Assembly: GCF_030372065.1 (NCBI RefSeq)
Contig: NZ_JAUDEA010000011.1
Location: 1 to 64,000, forward strand
Source of the DNA: Thermophilibacter provencensis
Lineage (GTDB): Bacteria > Actinomycetota > Coriobacteriia > Coriobacteriales > Atopobiaceae
Reading direction: 5' to 3'
DNA length: 64,000 nt
In this document: positions 8,019-15,888 of the stretch, piece by piece
Layout: each line of letters begins with the position of its first letter
Numbering within the stretch: position 1 is the first letter of the stretch
Notes under the pieces: model-generated
Seen by the model: the letters and a program-made list of their open reading frames with translations, nothing else
The model's database searches: none
Told to the model about the DNA's origin: nothing
Translations under genes and position numbers: made by a program

Positions 8019-8504
8019 ATGAAGAAATCTATGTTCATCGGTAACCTAGTTGCCGCCATTGTGCTCGCTGTCATCACGACGGCGTTTCTCGCCTGGTACC
8101 ACCAGTCCGACGCGGGCGCGGTGCTCGACGCCATCACCACGGTTCCCGCCGCGCAGATCGGCGTGGTCCTCGCCGCGCCGGTGCTGCTCTACGCCATCGG
8201 TATCATTCTCGGGCTCATGGTGGCCTGGTTCAAGAACATCTCTCTGGGTCGCGGCACCCGGCTCGTCTTTCGCATTGTGAGCGCGCTGGTCATCGCGCTC
8301 TTCCTCACGGCCATCATCCCCGTCTTTGCCCCCGACGCCGGAAGCGCGCTCATGGGCCCCGTCGTGGTGGTGTTCTACGTCTCGCGCCTTGCTCCGGTCT
8401 TCATCGTGCTTCTCGGCTTCCTCTATGCGATGGGATGCGTTCCCGTGAACAAGGAGAAGCGGGGCCCGTTTGCAAAGTACCTGCCGGACGACCACTTCGA
8501 GTAG
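8019..8504 (+). CDS. small integral membrane protein of unknown function
   Basis: 161 residues with about four hydrophobic segments: IGNLVAAIVLAVITTAFLAW, a second pair around residues 45-100, and a last one near FIVLLGFLYAMGC. The short basic tail ends NKEKRGPFAKYLPDDHFE. The start at 8019 follows CCAAGAGAGG. A short N-terminal basic stretch (MKKS) directs the first helix. I do not recognise the family. Another membrane-protein gene follows 105 bases downstream on the same strand, so the two may be one transcript. Confidence 0.7.
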   Translation: MKKSMFIGNLVAAIVLAVITTAFLAWYHQSDAGAVLDAITTVPAAQIGVVLAAPVLLYAIGIILGLMVAWFKNISLGRGTRLVFRIVSALVIALFLTAIIPVFAPDAGSALMGPVVVVFYVSRLAPVFIVLLGFLYAMGCVPVNKEKRGPFAKYLPDDHFE

Positions 8505-8609
8505 CGCCGCAATGGCGGCTCGCGGGGCTGCCCTCAAGAATGCGTTGAGGAGCGCGCCCGCGTCGACGGCTATCATGAACAGGTTCTTTTCCCTGTTGAA
8601 AGGTTGCTC

Positions 8610-9221
8610 ATGGAGCTTGTGGTCATCTATCTTCTCGTCAACGTGCTCATCGGCGCTGCGGCGTGCTTCTTTGGCAAGAAGCTCTTCTACGTCATGCTCG
8701 GCCTGCTCGTGTTTCTCGGCGTGTTTAACATCGCCCTCTCCTCGACGGACGGCTCGGCGCTCTCCTTTGTGATCGCCGCCGTGCTCGGCGTGGCCGCGGC
8801 GCTGCTCTCCAAGTATGTCTACAAGGCGGGCGTCTTCCTGGTGGGCTTTCTCGCCGGAGCGGCGCTCGGCTTTGTGGTGACGATGCTGCTCCCGCAGGAG
8901 GCCGCGGACTTCCTCGGCGTGATCATGGTTGTGGCCGGCCTGCTCCTCGGCCTTGCCGCCGCCCACTGGACCGACCTCGCCGTGCGCCTGGGCACCGCCT
9001 GGAGCGGCGCCTCCTTCCTCGTGCCCAACGTGCTTGCTGCCGTGCTCGCCTTTGGCACGCTGACCTCGATTGCCGTTGCCGGCGACGCCATGGGGAGCTT
9101 TGACGCGCTCACCTCCTACATCGGCGGCGAGTTCTCCGCGCTCCACAGCACGTCGATTCTCATCGGCACCGTGGTGTTCACCATTGTCGGCGCCGTCGTT
9201 CAGTCCCGCCTGGAGGACTAG
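8610..9221 (+). CDS. membrane protein resembling the DUF4203/TMEM198 type
   Basis: 203 residues, seven or so hydrophobic segments and little else. The repeated pattern of short helices with FFGKKLFYVMLGLL and YKAGVFLVGFLAGAALG resembles the DUF4203 (TM7S3/TMEM198-like) family, where each unit has an aromatic-glycine turn; this is from memory of the family pattern and is not certain. The start is ATG 8610 with GAAAGG seven bases before it, preferred to a TTG two codons earlier. A strong terminator follows at 9253-9287. Confidence 0.68.
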   Translation: MELVVIYLLVNVLIGAAACFFGKKLFYVMLGLLVFLGVFNIALSSTDGSALSFVIAAVLGVAAALLSKYVYKAGVFLVGFLAGAALGFVVTMLLPQEAADFLGVIMVVAGLLLGLAAAHWTDLAVRLGTAWSGASFLVPNVLAAVLAFGTLTSIAVAGDAMGSFDALTSYIGGEFSALHSTSILIGTVVFTIVGAVVQSRLED

Positions 9222-9252
9222 CGAGAAGCGCGGCGCTCATTTGCTTGCGTGC

Positions 9253-9287
9253 GGGGTGCGCCCGGGGGCATCCGGGCGCGCCCCTTT
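9253..9287 (+). terminator. intrinsic terminator after the 8610-9221 gene
   Basis: A 13-bp stem (9253-9265 pairing with 9272-9284, one G-U pair) with a 6-base loop GGGCAT is followed by TTT. It separates the membrane-protein genes from the methionine transport locus, so the latter must have its own promoter. Confidence 0.85.
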
Positions 9288-9347
9288 GTGACTTTTCGAG
9301 AATGTAACGCCATTCGCGGCGTGACGCCCCTCCCGCGCGGACTCTGC

Positions 9348-9360
9348 TACCGTAGTCGGC
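9348..9360 (+). promoter_or_regulatory. candidate -10 box placing the transcript start at the leader ATG
   Basis: TACCGT (9348-9353) matches the actinobacterial TANNNT -10 pattern. The 7-base gap to the A of ATG 9361 would put transcription start exactly on the start codon, giving a leaderless message, which is common in Actinobacteria. A clear -35 is not seen (GTGACG lies at 9321-9326, 21 bases away). No Shine-Dalgarno sequence precedes 9361, which agrees with leaderless translation. Confidence 0.5.
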
Positions 9361-9462
9361 ATGGATTATGCTGCCGCACAGATCGCGATGATGGCCATGA
9401 TGGTCATGGAGATGCCCAAGCCCGGGCACTCTGATGCGCTGTGCCTCGAGGCCGTGCGCTAG
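9361..9462 (+). CDS. methionine-rich leader peptide (33 aa), candidate attenuator of metNIQ
   Basis: A short reading frame, MDYAAAQIAMM then AMMVMEMPKPG, ending CLEAVR and a TAG stop, 79 bases before metN. Seven of 33 residues are Met, and six of nine (positions 10-18, MMAMMVMEM) are consecutive or nearly so. Met is normally about 2-3 percent of residues and has one codon, so ribosome speed here would depend on charged Met-tRNA. The position just before a methionine importer operon is that of amino-acid leader peptides such as trpL or the Cys-rich leaders of mycobacteria. The stop is followed by GC-rich sequence that can pair in more than one way (for example GGGT 9481 region with CACCC 9506 region), but I see no classic T-run terminator. 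Mechanism is inferred. Confidence 0.6.
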   Translation: MDYAAAQIAMMAMMVMEMPKPGHSDALCLEAVR

Positions 9463-9541
9463 GAGACCGGGCGCCTTCACGGGTCACCTCCGGCGGGAGA
9501 GGGCCCACCCTCATCCCCACTCATCGAGCGGAGCCTTTCGC

Positions 9542-10291
9542 ATGATTCAGATCAAGAACCTCTGCAAGTCCTACGGCGCGCAGCCGGATGCGCCGCACGC
9601 CCTTGACGACGTCTCCATCGACATCGCCGACGGAGACGTCATGGGCATCATCGGCATGAGCGGCGCCGGCAAGTCCACGCTCGTGCGCTGCATCAACCTG
9701 CTCGAGCGGCCCACCTCCGGCCAGATTCTCGTGGACGGCCAGGACGTCACCGGGCTCACGGGCGCCGCGCTGCGCGCGTATCGTCGCCGCGTGGCCATGA
9801 TCTTCCAGAACTTTGGCCTTCTCGCCCAGAAGACGGTGCTCGCCAACGTGTGCTTCCCGTACCTGGCCGCCACGGGCCGCGTCACCGCGCAGAACCGCGA
9901 GCGCGCCCTCCAGCTGCTCGACCTCGTGGGCATGGCGGACCGGGCGGACTCCTACCCGAGCCAGCTCTCCGGCGGGCAGCAGCAGCGCGTCGCCATTGCC
10001 CGCGCCCTCGCGTGCGAGCCGGAGTACATCCTCTGCGACGAGGCGACGAGCGCCCTCGATCCGGCGAGCACCAACACCGTGCTCAAGCTCCTGCGCCAGA
10101 TCAACCGCGAGACCGGCGTCACGGTCATCGTGATTACCCACTCGATGGGCGTGGTCGAGAAGATCTGCAAGAACGTCGTCGTGCTCGAGCACGGTCGCGT
10201 GGTGGAGCGGGGCAGCGTTGCCGACGTCTTTGCCGCGCCGCAGTCGCAGGCCGCCAAGGTCCTGCTTGAGAGGGTTGATTGGGATGCCTAG
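9542..10291 (+). CDS. metN: methionine ABC importer, ATP-binding subunit, without the C-terminal regulatory domain
   Basis: ATPase of the D/L-methionine importer. Walker A GMSGAGKST, Q-loop MIFQNFGLL, signature LSGGQQQR, Walker B ILCDEATSALD and the H-loop VITHS are all seen. The stretch NFGLLAQKTVLANVCFP is characteristic of MetN. The protein is 249 residues, whereas E. coli MetN is about 343; the missing part is the C-terminal NIL/C2 domain that binds methionine and shuts the transporter down. Feedback at protein level is therefore probably absent, which fits control at the RNA level by the upstream leader. Start ATG 9542 follows GCGGAG. The stop overlaps metI by eight bases. Confidence 0.93.
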   Translation: MIQIKNLCKSYGAQPDAPHALDDVSIDIADGDVMGIIGMSGAGKSTLVRCINLLERPTSGQILVDGQDVTGLTGAALRAYRRRVAMIFQNFGLLAQKTVLANVCFPYLAATGRVTAQNRERALQLLDLVGMADRADSYPSQLSGGQQQRVAIARALACEPEYILCDEATSALDPASTNTVLKLLRQINRETGVTVIVITHSMGVVEKICKNVVVLEHGRVVERGSVADVFAAPQSQAAKVLLERVDWDA

Positions 10292-10964
10292 CCTTTCCGA
10301 GTTCTTTGCCGAGTACGGCGAGCTGCTGCTCCAGGGCACCGGGGAGACGCTCGTGATGCTCTTTGTGCCCACGCTCATCTCGTATGTGCTGGGCATCGCC
10401 CTGGGTGTGGTGCTCTACCTCACGGCTCCGGGCTCGCTTCGCCCCGTGCCGGCGCTCAACGCCGTGCTGGGCTGGGCGGTTAACATCTGCCGCTCGTTCC
10501 CGTTCATCGTGCTCATGGTGTCCATCATCCCGCTCACGCGCCTCATCATGGGCACGGGCTCGGGCATCCTGGGCACCATTCCGCCGCTCGTGCTCTCCGC
10601 CACGCCCTTCATCGCGCGCATGGTGGAGCAGTCCCTCGCCGAGGTCCCGCACGAGAGCGTGGAGGCCGTCGAGGCCTGCGGCGCCTCGGTGCCCCGCGTG
10701 GTCTTCTCGGCCCTTCTGCCCGAGGCCCTGCCGTCTTTGGTGCGCGGCGTTGCCGTGGTGCTCATCGCGGTTCTTGGCTACACCGCCATTGCGGGCGCCG
10801 TGGGCGCGGGCGGCCTGGGTGACATTGCCGTCCGCTACGGCTACTACCGCTACCAGTCCGACGTCATGATCGCCGCGGTGGTCATCCTCGTGGTCATCGT
10901 GCAGCTGATCCAGAGTGCGTGCGACCTCTTGGCCCGCCGCGTCGACCATCGCTCCAACAGCTAA
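10284..10964 (+). CDS. metI: methionine ABC importer, permease subunit
   Basis: A 226-residue permease with five or six membrane helices that forms the MetI dimer pore. The EAA loop contacting MetN is visible as HESVEAVEACGASVPRVVF. Other family landmarks are GETLVMLFVPTLISY near the N terminus, INICRSFPFIVLM-like NICRSFPFIVLM, and YTAIAGAVGAGGLGDIAVRYGY near the end. The start at 10284 lies within the metN end, showing translational coupling. metQ follows after 57 bases containing a hairpin. Confidence 0.94.
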   Translation: MPSLSEFFAEYGELLLQGTGETLVMLFVPTLISYVLGIALGVVLYLTAPGSLRPVPALNAVLGWAVNICRSFPFIVLMVSIIPLTRLIMGTGSGILGTIPPLVLSATPFIARMVEQSLAEVPHESVEAVEACGASVPRVVFSALLPEALPSLVRGVAVVLIAVLGYTAIAGAVGAGGLGDIAVRYGYYRYQSDVMIAAVVILVVIVQLIQSACDLLARRVDHRSNS

Positions 10965-10978
10965 TACATCACGTCTTT

Positions 10979-11005
10979 CTGCAGGTCGGAGGCACCCTCC
11001 TGCAG
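10979..11005 (+). promoter_or_regulatory. intercistronic hairpin before metQ
   Basis: CTGCAGG (10979-10985) pairs with CCTGCAG (10999-11005). It sits between metI and metQ, just before the metQ ribosome site (GGTAAGGAGAAG). With no T-run it is not a terminator; it could protect the metQ part of the message, since binding proteins are needed in excess of the permease. That role is inferred. Confidence 0.45.
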
Positions 11006-11021
11006 GGTAAGGAGAAGAACC

Positions 11022-11864
11022 ATGAAGCTCGCAGATGCCAGCGTCTCCCGTCGTGCCCTTCTTGCCAGCCTTGCCGTCGCTGCCGTCGGCTCGCTTGCTG
11101 CCTGTGGTGGCGAGGAGAAGCCCGCGCACGAGCACGGCACGCTGAGGATTGGCGCCTCACCGAGCCCACACGCGGAGATCCTGAACGACTTTGCCGCCCC
11201 GCGCCTCGAGGAGAGGGGCATCGCTCTCGACGTGGTCGAGTACACCGACTACCTCAAGCCCAACGAGGACGTGATCTCCGGCGAGCTTGACGCCAACTAC
11301 TTCCAGCACATCAACTACCTCAACAACTACAACGAGGAGAACGGCTCTGACCTCGTGAACGCCGGAGCCATCCACTACGAGCCCTTTGGCATGTTCCCCG
11401 GCCGCTCTGACAGCCTCGACCCCATCGCCGACGGCGCCACGATCTCCGTGCCCAACGACCCCACCAACGAGGGTCGCGCACTGCTTTTGCTGCAAGACCT
11501 TGGCCTCATCGCGCTCGACGAGGCGGCCGGCGTCACCGCAACGGTGAACGACATCACCGACAACCCCCATAACCTGCAGTTCCTCGAGCAGGAGGCAGCG
11601 GTTTTGCCCTCGACGCTCGCAGACGTGGACTTTGCCATCATCAACGGCAACTACGCCATCGACGCCGGCCTCTCGCTCGCCGATGCCGTGGCGACCGAGA
11701 ACGCCGACTCCACGGCCGTTCGCGAGCAGTACGTCAACATCATCGCCACGCGCCCCGAGCTCGAGGACGACGAGTGCGTCGTCGCTCTCGTGGAGGTCCT
11801 CAAGGGTGACGACTTTGCGGCGTACCTCCAGCAGACCTTTGGTGAGTCCGTCCAGGCGTTCTAA
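11022..11864 (+). CDS. metQ: methionine-binding lipoprotein (NlpA/MetQ family)
   Basis: A 280-residue extracytoplasmic binding protein that delivers methionine to MetN-MetI. An N-terminal signal with twin arginine-like SRRALLAS leads to lipobox LAAC (Cys near residue 28), so it is lipid-anchored. Mature-domain motifs of the NlpA family are seen: LRIGASPSPHAEIL, YTDYLKPNEDV, LDANYFQHINYL, the signature YEPFGMFPG, VPNDPTNEGRALLLLQ and FAIINGNYA. The gene is the third of the metNIQ operon. Its stop overlaps the stop of the convergent gene on the other strand by four bases. Confidence 0.94.
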   Translation: MKLADASVSRRALLASLAVAAVGSLAACGGEEKPAHEHGTLRIGASPSPHAEILNDFAAPRLEERGIALDVVEYTDYLKPNEDVISGELDANYFQHINYLNNYNEENGSDLVNAGAIHYEPFGMFPGRSDSLDPIADGATISVPNDPTNEGRALLLLQDLGLIALDEAAGVTATVNDITDNPHNLQFLEQEAAVLPSTLADVDFAIINGNYAIDAGLSLADAVATENADSTAVREQYVNIIATRPELEDDECVVALVEVLKGDDFAAYLQQTFGESVQAF

Positions 11865-12142
11865 CGCGCGACGAAGGCGTTGGCGGGCAGGAGCGTGACG
11901 CCCAGATAGATGAGCATGGGCACGCTGAGCGCGAAGAGGAGCACCGGTATGATGACGAGCTTCCCGAGCGTCCTTCCCTCTGCCCGCCGGCGCTCCGCCG
12001 TGGCGGCAAAGTAGATGCTCACGACCACGCCCGCCACGAAGAGCGTGATGGCGATACCCACCACGAGGTAGAGAATCATGCCGATCATCCCTATGCCAGC
12101 AAGGAGCAGCATGAAGGTATAGCAGCCGCTTTTGCCCGTCAT
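11861..12142 (-). CDS. small two-helix membrane protein, hypothetical
   Basis: 93 residues, start at 12142 behind GAGAGGGC on the minus strand. It has a first hydrophobic span MLLLAGIGMIGMILYLVVGI running into ITLFVAGVVVSIYF, a basic cytoplasmic loop (ATAERRRAEGRTLGK) and a final span VIIPVLLFALSVPMLIYLGV. Lies downstream of the C69 dipeptidase gene on the same strand (29 bases apart), so it is probably the second gene of that operon. No family recognised. Confidence 0.65.
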   Translation of the reverse strand: MTGKSGCYTFMLLLAGIGMIGMILYLVVGIAITLFVAGVVVSIYFAATAERRRAEGRTLGKLVIIPVLLFALSVPMLIYLGVTLLPANAFVAR

Positions 12143-12171
12143 GGTTGCCCTCTCGGGGAATCCCTGGCCCG

Positions 12172-13620
12172 TCAGTTGTCGCTGCGGGAGAAGCCGTTTC
12201 TCATGCGCATGCTCGTCTCGTAGAGGACCTTGTCGAGAAGGTCCTCGGTCTGACGGCGGCACTCGTCGGCGATTGCCTGGTTGCAGGCGACGAGGTCGCC
12301 GTCCTCGGCGTCGCAGGCGCGCACGAGCGCGGCGCAGCGGGAGGTGAGCGCCTCCTGGTAGCGCTCCACGTGCGGAAGACAGGCGCCGTAGGCGGCGTCG
12401 GCGAGTGCCCCCACGAGACGATTGGCCCAGTAGAAGTTCTCGCTCGTCACGCGCGTGGTGGTGTCCTCAAGGTACGCCGGCGTCTCGCAGACGTTGGCGT
12501 AGAGGGGGACGAGGGCGTTAAAGGCGTTGCTGCCGTAGGCGATCCACTGCAGCGCGGCGCGCTCGGGCGCGACGTGCGGGCGCAGCTGCAGCACCGCGAG
12601 CTGGCTGTTGCGGTTGATGCCAATGGGGCGGTAGCGACCGGCCTTCTCGCCGCCGGCATAGGGATCGTAGGGCGTGCCCTGGTAGTGGAGGGAGAGAACG
12701 TACTTCACGTCCTCGATGGTGAGCTTGCGCTCCGGCTCGCGGCACCAGGGGATGGTGTCGCTCTCGGGGCCAAAGTCCGCCGCAGGCGCGGCGGTGTCCC
12801 AGGGGCCGGCATGCGGGTTGAGCACGCGCTGCATGGCCCAGGCACGGGGCGTGTTGTAGACGTGGTCGGAATCCGAGTGGCTGCCAAAGGCGTCGCGCGG
12901 GTTGAAGTGCGTGCCGCGCAGCCCGATCGTGAGGTCGAGGTGATTCTCGGCCATCCACTCGCGAAGATCGGCCGAGCACATGCTCTCCACCTGCTCGCCA
13001 AAGGCATCGTCGAGGTCAAAGTCATCGATACCGAGCTGGTTGGGCATGGTGACGTAGCAGTCGTCGGGAACGCGCCTCGCAATCCAGTGGTGGCCGCCCA
13101 CGGTCTCCATCCACCAGATCTCGTTGGCGTCGGAGAAGGCGATGCCGTTCATCTCGTAGGTTCCGTAGCGTTCGAGCAGCGCGCCCAGGCGCTCCACGCC
13201 GTCACGGGCGCTCGTCATATAGGGGAGGACGAGCGTGACCATGTCCTCCTCGCCGATGCCGCCGGGTGCGCCGGTCTCCTTGTCGTAGCGCACGAGCGGG
13301 TCCGCGGCGAGGACGCGCTCGTTTGAGGTGAGCGTCTCCGTGGCGCTCATGCCGACGTTGCGGGCGCTGAAGCCCGCCTCCTCCCAGAGGCCCTCCTTGA
13401 GGTCGGCGTTGGGAAGGGCGGTGTAGCGGACGCCGCCCTCGGGAAGCTCGATCCTGAGGTGGGAAATAACGCTTTCATAGACGTCCCCCGCCTTGGGCGC
13501 CTCGCGCGCGACAAAGCGCTTGGGACAGAACTCGCCGTTTGCGGAGTCCTCGTTGCGGGCCACGATGGTCGATCCGTCGTAGCTGGCCCTCTTGCCAATG
13601 AGGATGGTGGTGCAGGGCAT
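12172..13620 (-). CDS. pepD: C69-family dipeptidase (PepD type)
   Basis: A 482-residue N-terminal-nucleophile peptidase. The chain opens MPCTTILIGKRASYDGSTIV; the Cys at position 3 is the nucleophile after removal of the first residues, as in Lactobacillus PepDA. ARNED and the segment GIAFSDANEIWWMETVGGHHW fit family C69. No signal peptide, so it is cytoplasmic and recycles dipeptides taken up or made inside. The start at 13620 is chosen because the mature nucleophile is at the N terminus and GAGGAGGCACC lies upstream; codons further upstream are not needed. Confidence 0.9.
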   Translation of the reverse strand: MPCTTILIGKRASYDGSTIVARNEDSANGEFCPKRFVAREAPKAGDVYESVISHLRIELPEGGVRYTALPNADLKEGLWEEAGFSARNVGMSATETLTSNERVLAADPLVRYDKETGAPGGIGEEDMVTLVLPYMTSARDGVERLGALLERYGTYEMNGIAFSDANEIWWMETVGGHHWIARRVPDDCYVTMPNQLGIDDFDLDDAFGEQVESMCSADLREWMAENHLDLTIGLRGTHFNPRDAFGSHSDSDHVYNTPRAWAMQRVLNPHAGPWDTAAPAADFGPESDTIPWCREPERKLTIEDVKYVLSLHYQGTPYDPYAGGEKAGRYRPIGINRNSQLAVLQLRPHVAPERAALQWIAYGSNAFNALVPLYANVCETPAYLEDTTTRVTSENFYWANRLVGALADAAYGACLPHVERYQEALTSRCAALVRACDAEDGDLVACNQAIADECRRQTEDLLDKVLYETSMRMRNGFSRSDN

Positions 13621-13771
13621 GGTGCCTCCTCGTCTCCGTCTCGTTTTGTGGGCTAAGGTACCACAGCGGCATCCTCCACGCATGAGTCCCGCGTGCGGGA
13701 GGTCTCTTGTGGGGATTCCGCTGCGCAAAATGTGGCACGAGCGATCTTTTTTCACATCGCGTTACGGGTCG

Positions 13772-13800
13772 TTGTGCGCGAGGGGGCCAGGCGCGATAAT
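13772..13800 (+). promoter_or_regulatory. sigma-A-type promoter for the DAHP synthase gene
   Basis: TTGTGC (13772-13777) and GATAAT (13795-13800) are 17 bases apart, 38 bases before the start codon. Both boxes fit the vegetative consensus. Confidence 0.75.
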
Positions 13801-13838
13801 GCGATGGCACGCAAGCGAGTTACACGGAGGAACGTCGC

Positions 13839-14867
13839 ATGTCGATGAAGTTCAAGCGCCTTCTGCCCATTCCCAAGGACATTCGAGCCGAGATGCCGCT
13901 CTCGCCCGAGACGGCCGAGCGCAAGGCGAGCTTTGACGCCGCGGTCTCTGCGGTGCTTCGCGGCGAGGACGACCGCCTGCTCCTTATCATTGGTCCCTGC
14001 TCGGCGGACCGTGAGGACTCCGTGCTCGATTACGTCACGCGTCTTGCCAAGCTTGCTGAGACGGTGAGCGAGCGCCTTGTCGTCATCCCGCGCGTCTACA
14101 CCAACAAGCCGCGCACCAAGGGCACTGGCTACAAGGGCCTGCTCCACAACCCCGATCCCGAGGCCGCCGACGACATGCTCGGGGGCGTCAAGGCCATTCG
14201 TCGCATGCACCTGCGCGTTGTGGAGGAGACCGGTCTCTTCACCGCCGACGAGATGCTCTATCCCACCAACTATCAGTATCTCATCGACCTCCTGGCCTAC
14301 ATTGCGGTGGGCGCGCGCTCCGTCGAGAACCAGGAGCATCGTCTCGTGGCCTCCGGAGTTCCCATGCCCGTGGGCATGAAGAACCCCACCGGCGGGTCCA
14401 CCGACGTCATGCTGAACTCCATCTACGCGGCCCAGCAGCCCCAGACCTTCATCTTCCGAAATTGGGAGGTCCAGACCACGGGCAACCCGCTCGCGCACTC
14501 CGTCCTTCGCGGCTACGTTGGCCTCGACGGAATCAACTACCCCAACTACCACTACGAGTACCTCGAACGTCTTGCCGAGAAGTACACCGAGGACAAGTTC
14601 CGCAACCCCGCCGTGGTCATTGACTGCAACCACGACAACTCGGGTAAGCGCCCTCTTGAGCAGATTCGCATCTGCCACGAGGTGCTCGACTCCGCGCATC
14701 GTTCGACGGAGATCAAGCGCCTGGTGCGCGGCTTCATGGTGGAGAGCTATCTCGAGGACGGCAACCAGCCCGTAAACGGTGGCGTGTATGGCAAGTCCAT
14801 CACGGACGCCTGCCTTGGCTGGGAGAAGACCGAGCGCCTCGTGAAGGAGATCGCAGAGCGCTCGTAG
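13839..14867 (+). CDS. aroF: 3-deoxy-7-phosphoheptulonate synthase (DAHP synthase, class I alpha)
   Basis: Condenses phosphoenolpyruvate and erythrose 4-phosphate to DAHP, the entry step of the shikimate pathway. The 342-residue length equals that of the AroF/AroG/AroH type. Motifs: LLIIGPCSAD, VVIPRVYTNKPRTKGTGYKG, GARSVENQEHR, VGMKNPTGGS, VIDCNHDNSGK and GFMVESYLEDGNQ with metal and PEP ligands (Cys in GPCS, His and Glu in the later motifs, Asp near the end in SITDACLGW). Which amino acid inhibits it cannot be told by eye. Start behind ACGGAGGAACG. Single-gene unit with its own promoter. Confidence 0.94.
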   Translation: MSMKFKRLLPIPKDIRAEMPLSPETAERKASFDAAVSAVLRGEDDRLLLIIGPCSADREDSVLDYVTRLAKLAETVSERLVVIPRVYTNKPRTKGTGYKGLLHNPDPEAADDMLGGVKAIRRMHLRVVEETGLFTADEMLYPTNYQYLIDLLAYIAVGARSVENQEHRLVASGVPMPVGMKNPTGGSTDVMLNSIYAAQQPQTFIFRNWEVQTTGNPLAHSVLRGYVGLDGINYPNYHYEYLERLAEKYTEDKFRNPAVVIDCNHDNSGKRPLEQIRICHEVLDSAHRSTEIKRLVRGFMVESYLEDGNQPVNGGVYGKSITDACLGWEKTERLVKEIAERS

Positions 14868-14902
14868 CGGATGCCGTCCGTCGGCAATGACGACGCATCC
14901 CC

Positions 14903-14932
14903 TCGACAACGCCCCCCGGGTACGGGGATAAT
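14903..14932 (+). promoter_or_regulatory. sigma-A-type promoter for the lipoprotein gene
   Basis: TCGACA (14903-14908, five of six TTGACA bases) and GATAAT (14927-14932) are 18 bases apart, 39 bases before the start codon. Confidence 0.7.
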
Positions 14933-14970
14933 CGGACGGAGAGACAGACAGGCCGTCGGAAAGGGGCTTG

Positions 14971-15882
14971 ATGATGACTTCCGCTGTTCGCTCGCTTTGT
15001 CTGAGCGCCTGCGCCCTTGTTGCCGCCTCCTCCATGACCGTTGCCCTTGCGGGTTGCGGTCCCACGCAGTCCTCGCCCCAGGGTGAGGAGGGCTCCCAGG
15101 TTGTCGAGCCGAGCGGTCAGGGCGAGGCCGACGACGCCCCCGCAATCGCCTCATCCTTCATCGCGGAGGGCAACGGCTTTACGATCGAGGTGTTTGACCT
15201 CGCGGTCGACGAGAATGGCTGCGGCGTGGCGTCCTTCTCGCTCACCAATCCCGACGGGCTCCTTGGCACGCTGGGAGCCTCCGGCGAGTTTGTCCCGGAG
15301 GATGGCACCGCGTCCGGTCTGGATGCGGTCCAGCTCCGCGTGGGGGCGGAGGGTGCGGCAAACGCCCGCTATGCGATTGACGAGACCGCCACGACGGGCA
15401 CCGCGCTGGGCGGGACGGTGTACTTTGACGCGCGCGGCCCGGAGGCTCTCTCAGACGGGTTGGCTTGGGTTCTGACCTGGCACGAGGGCGAGGGCGATGA
15501 CTACGCGGGCTTTGAGGGCACCGCCGACGCCTTTGTCCCCGAGAGCGTGACGAGCTCAACAGCCCTTTCGGACGAGACGGGTGCCACGGGCTCCCTCAGC
15601 GCCCTCGGCGTTGTGATCAATGCCGGCGTGAATCCCGAGGAAGGTCAGTTTGTCGACGGGCGGGTGTCGCTTCAGCTGACGGACGGCTCAGAGGTCGTTG
15701 TCTACGGCGACGAGGGAGCCATGTCGGCCACGCAGTCAGCCCGCGCGGACGGCTCCTCGTCCTACGCGTTTGCCGAGAAGGTCGACCCCGCCTCGGTGGC
15801 GAGCGTCACCCTCGAGGGGACCCGCCTCGGGGCGAACGGCGCCGAGCAGGCGGAGACGCACGTGCTCAGGCCGAGTGCCTAG
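14971..15882 (+). CDS. secreted lipoprotein of unknown function
   Basis: About 303 residues. The N terminus is a lipoprotein signal (SLCLSACALVAASSMTVALA) with lipobox ALAGC, followed by a Ser/Gly/Glu-rich linker, so the protein is anchored outside the membrane. The rest is acidic and beta-rich, with FTIEVFDLAVDENGCGVASF and VSLQLTDGSEVVVYGDEG typical of immunoglobulin-like extracellular folds; no named domain recognised. Two adjacent ATG codons (14971, 14974) follow GGAAAGGGG and either could start. It has its own promoter and ends seven bases before the convergent pflA stop. Confidence 0.75.
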   Translation: MMTSAVRSLCLSACALVAASSMTVALAGCGPTQSSPQGEEGSQVVEPSGQGEADDAPAIASSFIAEGNGFTIEVFDLAVDENGCGVASFSLTNPDGLLGTLGASGEFVPEDGTASGLDAVQLRVGAEGAANARYAIDETATTGTALGGTVYFDARGPEALSDGLAWVLTWHEGEGDDYAGFEGTADAFVPESVTSSTALSDETGATGSLSALGVVINAGVNPEEGQFVDGRVSLQLTDGSEVVVYGDEGAMSATQSARADGSSSYAFAEKVDPASVASVTLEGTRLGANGAEQAETHVLRPSA

Positions 15883-15888
15883 CCGCTC

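Noticed and set aside
9463-9541. SAM riboswitch upstream of metN
   Set aside because: Too short, and none of the conserved SAM-I, II or IV core words seen. A translated Met-rich frame explains the region better.
12143-12171. Longer start for the 93-residue membrane protein
   Set aside because: The upstream extension overlaps the C69 dipeptidase end and is compositionally a shadow; the ATG at 12142 has a ribosome site.
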